From Gammaproteobacteria bacterium (GTDB lineage Bacteria > Pseudomonadota > Gammaproteobacteria > SURF-13): a stretch of DNA of 11,070 bases. Position numbers and translations under genes: made by a program. Positions within the stretch are counted from its first letter, which is position 1. Every line of letters begins with the position of its first letter. The notes under the pieces were generated by a model, which was not told where the DNA came from, searched no databases, and was given only the letters and a program-made list of their open reading frames with translations. Positions 7,055 through 11,070 of this stretch are shown one piece after another. The stretch lies in assembly GCA_023487615.1 (NCBI GenBank), contig JAMDBH010000004.1, forward strand, positions 421 through 11,490, given 5' to 3'.

Positions 7055-7867
7055 TCATTTGATTCCCAACACCAGTTCCAACACCAGTTTACTGCCGATA
7101 TAGGCAAGCACCAGCACGGAGAAACCGCCCAAGGTCCAGCGTATCGCCCTGCGCCCGCGCCAGCCGGAACGCCAGCGGCCCCACAGCAGGATACCGAACA
7201 CGATCCAGGCCAGGATGGAAAGACTGGTCTTGTGCACCAGGTGCTGGGCAAAGATATTCTCCAGAAAGATCGCGCCCGTCAGCAGTGACAGGGTGAGCAA
7301 GATAAAGCCCACCGTCAGCACTTGAAAGAGCAGTTTCTCAGCGGTTTGCAGCGGCGGCAGGGCGCGGATGAAGCCGCCCGGATGTCTGTCGTGCAGGTGG
7401 ATGTCCTGGATGGCGAGCAGTCCGGCCTGTACCGCCGCGATGCTCAGGAGGCTGTAGGCCAGCACCGAAATAATAATGTGGACATCCAGTCCGCTGAAGC
7501 CGTCTTGCAGCGACATGATGTGGTCGCTGGGAAACACGGCCGCCAGTATCAGCGCAAGCGCGGCCAGCGGCAGCAGGGCTATGCCCAGATTTTCTATCGG
7601 CTTCACCAGCGCGGCGAGCAGCAGCAACAGCGCCATCATCCAGGTAAGCAGTGAGGTGGCGTTAAAAAACCCGAGATTGGCCCCCTGTGGGGTGATGATC
7701 GCCTGATACAGTACCAGGGCGTGCAGAATCACGGCGCCCATCCCCAGGAGCAGCAGCCGTGTTTTGCCGAGAGGCGCCGCCTGGCCGCGGGAAAGACGCA
7801 TCCCCAGACCCACGCCTGCCGTCAAATACGCTATAACGGCGAGGAAACTGATAATGGCTACATTCAT
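7055..7867 (-). CDS. ypjD: YpjD-like inner membrane protein (CcsA/cytochrome c assembly fold)
   Basis: A 270-residue polytopic protein with about eight hydrophobic helices, matching the CcsA-like cytochrome c assembly family branch represented by E. coli YpjD (CorE). Visible landmarks are LGFFNATSLLTWMMALLLLL (65-84), DVHIIISVLAYSLLSIAAVQ (128-147) with the conserved H130, and HKTSLSILAWIVFGILLWGR (212-231) with the second His. Those conserved histidines are where haem would be bound in true CcsA proteins; a direct cytochrome role for YpjD is unproven. It is the first gene of the leftward group and is divergent from nudJ. There is no obvious Shine-Dalgarno before the ATG, but TATAAA lies within 8 bp of it. 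Confidence 0.9.
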   Translation of the reverse strand: MNVAIISFLAVIAYLTAGVGLGMRLSRGQAAPLGKTRLLLLGMGAVILHALVLYQAIITPQGANLGFFNATSLLTWMMALLLLLAALVKPIENLGIALLPLAALALILAAVFPSDHIMSLQDGFSGLDVHIIISVLAYSLLSIAAVQAGLLAIQDIHLHDRHPGGFIRALPPLQTAEKLLFQVLTVGFILLTLSLLTGAIFLENIFAQHLVHKTSLSILAWIVFGILLWGRWRSGWRGRRAIRWTLGGFSVLVLAYIGSKLVLELVLGIK

Positions 7868-7937
7868 ATTTTATAGAAACGTGCAGGGACCACGGGTGGC
7901 TGTGCGGACGCGAGTTACTCATAAGTCAATAAGTAAG

Positions 7938-7995
7938 CTACCCTCCCCGTTACCTCCCCGCCCCCTATGAAGGGGGCGGGACAGGGTGGGGGTAG
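7938..7995. repeat. REP-like GC-rich palindrome
   Basis: The inner stem CCCGCCCCCT (7957-7966) pairs perfectly with AGGGGGCGGG (7971-7980) around ATGA. An outer arm CTACCC (7938-7943) pairs with GGGTAG (7990-7995), with pyrimidine-rich and purine-rich flanks between. The C-rich/G-rich arms with a terminal GTAG resemble REP-type dispersed extragenic palindromes, but only one copy is seen in this window. Confidence 0.6.
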
Positions 7996-8011
7996 GTAAA
8001 ACAGAGTATTT

Positions 8012-8055
8012 ACTCAGGAGTCACAACGTGTCGTCTTGCTTTGTGACTCCTGAGT
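8012..8055. repeat. Perfect 15-bp inverted repeat, 14-nt loop
   Basis: ACTCAGGAGTCACAA (8012-8026) is the exact reverse complement of TTGTGACTCCTGAGT (8041-8055). The stem is not GC-rich and no T-run follows, and both neighbouring genes read away from it, so a terminator for them is unlikely. It might be an operator, a 5'-leader stem or a small mobile repeat. Confidence 0.75.
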
Positions 8056-8150
8056 TGGGATCGTTTTCAGAGATTCTGATAAGAGTTAACCAGGGAGTCA
8101 AGTTTTCGCGCGCCGCACATTTCGTCCCCAACCTCTAAGTCTGCGTTTTT

Positions 8151-8162
8151 TATGATATATTT
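8151..8162 (+). promoter_or_regulatory. Possible -10 element(s) of the nudJ operon
   Basis: TATGAT (8151-8156) and the overlapping TATATT (8156-8161) each match five of six bases of the -10 consensus. No good -35 is spaced correctly. If either is used, transcription would start within a few bases of the nudJ ATG at 8169, giving a leaderless or nearly leaderless mRNA, which would fit the absence of any Shine-Dalgarno. Confidence 0.3.
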
Positions 8163-8168
8163 GCAAAT

Positions 8169-8615
8169 ATGATTTGGAAGCCGAATGTCACCGTCGCGGC
8201 AGTGGTGGAACGTCAGGGACGATTCCTTATCGTGGAGGAGGACGCCGACGGCAAGCATGTCTACAACCAGCCAGCCGGTCACCTCGATGAGGACGAGAGC
8301 CTGATTAAGGCGGTCACGCGCGAAACCCTGGAAGAGACGGCCTGGCATTTCGAGCCTACGGCACTGGTCGGCGTGTATCGCTGGAAAAATACCCACACCG
8401 GGATCACCTATCTGCGCGTCTGTTTTACCGGCGCCTGTCATGATGAGGAGACGGGTCGGCCCTTGGATGAGGGTATCGTGCAGGCGGTGTGGCTGAGCCG
8501 TGACGAGCTGACGGCGCTGGGCAGCCGGTTGCGCAGTCCTCTGGTGCTGCGCTGCGTGGATGATTATCTGGCGGGACGGCGTTACCCGCTTGATCTGCTG
8601 GTGGACATGGGATGA
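8169..8615 (+). CDS. nudJ: Nudix hydrolase NudJ (phosphatase)
   Basis: A 148-residue Nudix hydrolase. Its N-terminus (KPNVTVAAVV) and length match NudJ of Enterobacteria, which hydrolyses nucleoside di/triphosphates and HMP-pyrophosphate. The Nudix box runs from G37 to W59 with E43, R51-E52 and E55-E56 in place to bind metal. The usual Gly near the end is Ala (EETAW), which I regard as a tolerated family variant. Start at the ATG at 8169 is set by homology, since no ribosome binding site precedes it. nudJ directly upstream of mnmA is the E. coli order; here two extra genes are interposed. It is probably the first gene of a four-gene operon. Confidence 0.92.
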   Translation: MIWKPNVTVAAVVERQGRFLIVEEDADGKHVYNQPAGHLDEDESLIKAVTRETLEETAWHFEPTALVGVYRWKNTHTGITYLRVCFTGACHDEETGRPLDEGIVQAVWLSRDELTALGSRLRSPLVLRCVDDYLAGRRYPLDLLVDMG

Positions 8616-8631
8616 TGTTGCCATAAGTGCC

Positions 8632-9222
8632 ATGCGCCTCGTCGCAATGATCCTGTTCGGGCTGGCGCAGCCGGTATTGGCCGACACCTTCGTAAGGCCG
8701 GACATCATCACCGACCCTACCCCTGCGCGCTTCTCAGTATGTTCCGAGCATACCTGCCAACATGTAACCGTGGTGGGCCTGCAACCCGAACAGTGGCAAC
8801 GTGAACGCCGGTTGTTTCTGCCGCCCCCTCTCGATGCAGTACAGGAGCGGGAGCGTATCCCCCAGGCCATAGCTCTTATGGAGGTGATGGTCGGACCGCT
8901 CACCGGCACGGAACATGATAAGGGCAGAAATTTTCAGGGCGTGGGGGTAGCAGGCCAGATGGACTGCATTGACGAGTCCACCAACACGACAACCTATTTA
9001 ACGATGCTGCTCAAGGACGGGCTGTTGAAGTGGCACAGTGTCGAAGACCGGGCCACCCGTGGTTTTTTTATCTTCGGCTGGCCGCATACCACGGCGGTGA
9101 TACGCGAGGCGGGCAGCGACGCGTTGTTTGCCGCGGAGTCGTGGTTTCTGGACAACGGCGCGGAACCTTTTATCGTGCCGCTGGCGATGTGGGCCCAAGG
9201 GTGGGAGCCGCCTGAGCCATGA
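8632..9222 (+). CDS. Exported protein of unassigned family, paralog A (Cys-His-Glu pattern)
   Basis: A 196-residue protein that I do not recognise as a named family. A short signal peptide (MRLVAMILFGLAQPVLA, cleavage after 17) predicts export. The mature part has a CSEHTC motif (37-42), a helical Gln/Arg/Glu-rich region, then the block [16 protein letters not shown] (108-123), GLLKWH (130-135), HTTAVIRE (152-159) and ESWFLDNG (169-176). C112, H152 and E169 fall in the order and spacing (40 and 17) of a transglutaminase-like or papain-like Cys-His-Asp triad; that is inference, and the third residue is Glu rather than Asp. The start at 8632 is chosen because it gives the signal peptide; no strong Shine-Dalgarno is visible and it begins 16 bp after the nudJ stop. 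Its stop overlaps the start of paralog B (ATGA). Confidence 0.82.
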   Translation: MRLVAMILFGLAQPVLADTFVRPDIITDPTPARFSVCSEHTCQHVTVVGLQPEQWQRERRLFLPPPLDAVQERERIPQAIALMEVMVGPLTGTEHDKGRNFQGVGVAGQMDCIDESTNTTTYLTMLLKDGLLKWHSVEDRATRGFFIFGWPHTTAVIREAGSDALFAAESWFLDNGAEPFIVPLAMWAQGWEPPEP

Positions 9223-9770
9223 GGCGCGCCGCGTTGTTGGGTATGGTATTGTGGTGCAACAGCACGGCATGGGCCGCGCCGGGGGCATTTGTCGTGTGTT
9301 CCGAGTACGAATGCAGCCGGCGCGATACTGTCTCGCTCACCGATGTACAGTGGCAGGAAATCCGGGCGCTGTTCATGCCCGCCGCCGGCGCACAAGAGGA
9401 ACGTACCGCGCTGCGCCGCGCGATCGCGCGCATGGAGGACTTCGTGGGCGCGCTCAATGGCGCCTTCGCTGATCTTGGCGGCAATTTCGCGGGCAGCGGG
9501 ATGGCTGGACAGATGGATTGCATAGACGAGTCCAGCAACACCACCACGTATCTCAGATTGTTTCAAGAAAACGGCCTGTTGCGCTGGCACGAGGGACAGG
9601 AACGCGCTCATCGCGCCAGATGGATATTTGATACCCACTGGACGGCGGTGATACGCGACACCGTGACCGGTCAGTTATACGCCGTGGACTCGTGGTTTCT
9701 TGACAACGGTCAGCCGCCTTATATTCAGAAACTTGAGGACTGGCGGGACAAGAAGGATTTTGATGAGTAG
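9219..9770 (+). CDS. Exported protein of unassigned family, paralog B (Cys-His-Asp pattern)
   Basis: A 183-residue tandem paralog of the preceding gene. A signal peptide (about 1-19, ending AWA) predicts export. Shared blocks are CSEYEC (27-32), [16 protein letters not shown] (97-112), GLLRWH (119-124), HWTAVIRD (140-147) and DSWFLDNG (157-164). C101, H140 and D157 would be the putative catalytic triad, with spacings 39 and 17, close to those of paralog A. This copy keeps Asp where A has Glu. It has a highly charged C-terminus (WRDKKDFDE). Its ATG overlaps the stop of paralog A in an ATGA junction, and its last bases overlap the mnmA start, so translation is probably coupled through all three genes. 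Function unknown; a periplasmic cysteine peptidase or acyltransferase is a hypothesis only. Confidence 0.88.
   Translation: MRRAALLGMVLWCNSTAWAAPGAFVVCSEYECSRRDTVSLTDVQWQEIRALFMPAAGAQEERTALRRAIARMEDFVGALNGAFADLGGNFAGSGMAGQMDCIDESSNTTTYLRLFQENGLLRWHEGQERAHRARWIFDTHWTAVIRDTVTGQLYAVDSWFLDNGQPPYIQKLEDWRDKKDFDE
9753..9765 (+). promoter_or_regulatory. mnmA: Ribosome binding site deciding the mnmA start
   Basis: AAGGA followed by a 5-nt spacer and ATG (9763), inside the last codons of paralog B. It is the only Shine-Dalgarno-like sequence before either candidate mnmA start and favours the longer protein with translational coupling. Confidence 0.6.
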
Positions 9771-10917
9771 CTTCGGCCCGTCTTCGGCGGCTTCGCGTCT
9801 TCAACATCAAATGACTGATAACCAAAACCTGCGCATCGTCGTCGGCCTGTCCGGCGGCGTGGATTCTTCGGTCGCGGCGTGGCTGTTGCTGCGGCAGGGC
9901 TTCGATGTGCGCGGGATGTTCATGAAAAACTGGGAGGACGCCGACGCCGACGACGCGTGCAACGCCGAGCAGGATTTTGCGGACGCCAAACAGGTCTGCG
10001 CGCAGATCGGTATAGCCCTGCACGCAGCGAATTTTTCTTCCGAATACTGGCAGCGGGTGTTCAGTTATTTTCTGGAGGAATACCGCGCCGGGCGCACGCC
10101 GAATCCGGACGTGCTCTGCAACAAGGAAATCAAGTTCAAAAGTTTTCTGGATCACGCGCTGCAGCTCGGCGCGGACCGGATCGCCACCGGCCATTATGCG
10201 CGTGTGCAAGAGCGAGACGGGATATTTCGGCTGCTCAAGGCGCGCGACGGGAACAAGGATCAGACCTATTTTCTCTACACCCTCGGTCAGGCGCAGTTGG
10301 CGAAAGTATTGTTTCCTGTTGGAGAGCTTACCAAACCTGAAGTCCGGGAGATCGCCGCCCGCCAGGGGTTTGTGAACCAAGCCAAGAAGGACAGTACCGG
10401 CATCTGTTTCATCGGCGAGCACACCGTCAAAAAGTTTCTCGGCCGCTATCTGCCCGCGCAACCGGGTGAGATCCGTACGGTTGACGGCGCGCTGATTGGC
10501 AGGCACGACGGGCTGATGTATTACACGCTCGGCCAGCGTCAGGGCTTAGGCATAGGAGGGCGGCGCAACGGCAGCGGCGACCCCTGGTATGTGGTGGATA
10601 AAGACATGGCGCACAATGTGTTGATCGTCGCGCAGGGCCACGACCACCCGCTGCTGTTCAGCAACCGACTACAGGCGGGCGATCTGCACTGGGTGGCCGG
10701 CGCCGCACCGCAGTTGCCCGCGTCGTGCACGGCCAAGACCCGCTATCGGCAGGCCGATCAATCCTGTGTCATTACCGCCATCAAGGACGGCATCTGTGAA
10801 GTGGTGTTTGACAAACCCCAGTGGGCCGTCACACCCGGTCAATCCGTGGTATTTTATAGCGACGCGGAATGTCTGGGTGGTGGAGTGATCCACGAGAAAT
10901 CCAGGCTAAACGAATAA
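9763..10917 (+). CDS. mnmA: tRNA-specific 2-thiouridylase MnmA
   Basis: Cytoplasmic ATP-dependent enzyme that thiolates U34 of tRNA-Lys, -Glu and -Gln, taking sulfur relayed from IscS through the Tus proteins. It has the PP-loop SGGVDSS (30-36), the nucleophile C119 in [12 protein letters not shown], the persulfide-bearing C215 in STGICFIGE, the [16 protein letters not shown] block, and the C-terminal beta domain ending ECLGGG. The start at 9763 is chosen because AAGGA (9753-9757) is spaced 5 nt from it; it overlaps the upstream stop by 8 bp. An internal ATG at 9811 would give 368 residues, exactly the E. coli length, but has no ribosome binding site, so the first 16 residues may or may not be translated. 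hflD and purB, the E. coli neighbours, are not in this window. Confidence 0.97.
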   Translation: MSSFGPSSAASRLQHQMTDNQNLRIVVGLSGGVDSSVAAWLLLRQGFDVRGMFMKNWEDADADDACNAEQDFADAKQVCAQIGIALHAANFSSEYWQRVFSYFLEEYRAGRTPNPDVLCNKEIKFKSFLDHALQLGADRIATGHYARVQERDGIFRLLKARDGNKDQTYFLYTLGQAQLAKVLFPVGELTKPEVREIAARQGFVNQAKKDSTGICFIGEHTVKKFLGRYLPAQPGEIRTVDGALIGRHDGLMYYTLGQRQGLGIGGRRNGSGDPWYVVDKDMAHNVLIVAQGHDHPLLFSNRLQAGDLHWVAGAAPQLPASCTAKTRYRQADQSCVITAIKDGICEVVFDKPQWAVTPGQSVVFYSDAECLGGGVIHEKSRLNE

Positions 10918-10929
10918 CTCTATAAAAAA

Positions 10930-11070
10930 CTCTTGAACCGCAGAGGACGCAGAGAGTCTGTAGTAAAAACAATTGTGTATCTCGTTTCTACACATCACCC
11001 GCTGGGTGAACGGGCTTGTGAAGCTAACCACTTAATCCCTTTGCGTTCTCTGTGTCCTCTGCGGTGAAAC
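10930..11070 (+). repeat. MITE-like intergenic repeat, copy 2 (after mnmA)
   Basis: Same element and orientation as 2523-2664. It starts CTCTTGAACCGCAGAGGACG 12 bp after the mnmA stop and runs to the window end at GCGGTGAAAC, so at 141 bp it appears essentially complete. Its terminal inverted repeats match each other at about 20 of 23 positions, better than in copy 1. The central ACCCGCTGGGT mini-hairpin is kept. In this position it could also act as a 3'-end structure for the mnmA operon. Confidence 0.88.

Larger units (their letters stand above)
7868..8168. other. Divergent intergenic region between ypjD and nudJ
   Basis: About 300 bp without a credible gene. From left to right it holds an AT-rich patch next to ypjD, a REP-like palindrome (7938-7995), a perfect 15-bp inverted repeat (8012-8055), a small stem TCAGA-GAT-TCTGA (8069-8081), and an AT-rich run ending at the nudJ ATG. 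Promoters for both divergent operons should lie here. I could not identify a convincing -35/-10 pair on either strand. Confidence 0.6.

Noticed and set aside
8067..8909. Minus-strand ORF of 280 codons opposite nudJ
   Set aside because: Overlaps a clear Nudix hydrolase and the start of paralog A, with no domain of its own.
9553..10506. Long minus-strand ORF (317 codons) opposite mnmA
   Set aside because: Antisense shadow of mnmA and the end of paralog B; no recognisable domain, and mnmA is certain in this stretch.

Overview
The window looks like chromosomal DNA of a gammaproteobacterium. The support is a nudJ-mnmA neighbourhood and a ypjD-corB(yfjD) pair, both arrangements known from Enterobacteria and relatives, plus a class Ia ribonucleotide reductase beta chain and moderately high GC. 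I cannot name a genus. Nothing points to a phage or plasmid. No tRNA, rRNA or CRISPR array is visible.

Left edge (1-1734, + strand). An nrdB gene enters from the left, but its first 106 bases are not nrdB. They are an exact inverted copy of the middle of the slipin gene at 2107-2212, fused in frame to nrdB at base 107. This is either an assembly or amplification chimera or a real inverted duplication. After nrdB and a likely terminator come two tandem micro-genes (25 and 24 codons) for lysine-rich peptides. Each has a good ribosome binding site and is followed closely by a perfect GC-rich hairpin.

Centre (1735-7867, - strand). Seven genes run right to left with short gaps, read in the order ypjD, corB, a DUF4870-like membrane protein, a bactofilin, a SAM-methyltransferase-like protein, a long-form NfeD protease and a slipin. 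Nearly all are membrane or envelope-associated. The NfeD-slipin pair is a classic partnership. A 142-bp MITE-like repeat sits between nfeD and the slipin gene, and a second copy follows mnmA at the right edge of the window.

Divergent intergenic region (7868-8168). It holds a REP-like GC-rich palindrome, a perfect 15-bp inverted repeat with a 14-nt loop, and an AT-rich stretch directly before nudJ.

Right part (8169-11070, + strand). A tightly packed operon runs nudJ, two tandem paralogous exported proteins that I cannot assign to a named family, then mnmA. The paralogs share a [16 protein letters not shown] block, a downstream His and an acidic residue plus a DNG block, in the order and rough spacing of a Cys-His-Asp transglutaminase-like or papain-like active site. 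They are the best candidate here for something undescribed.
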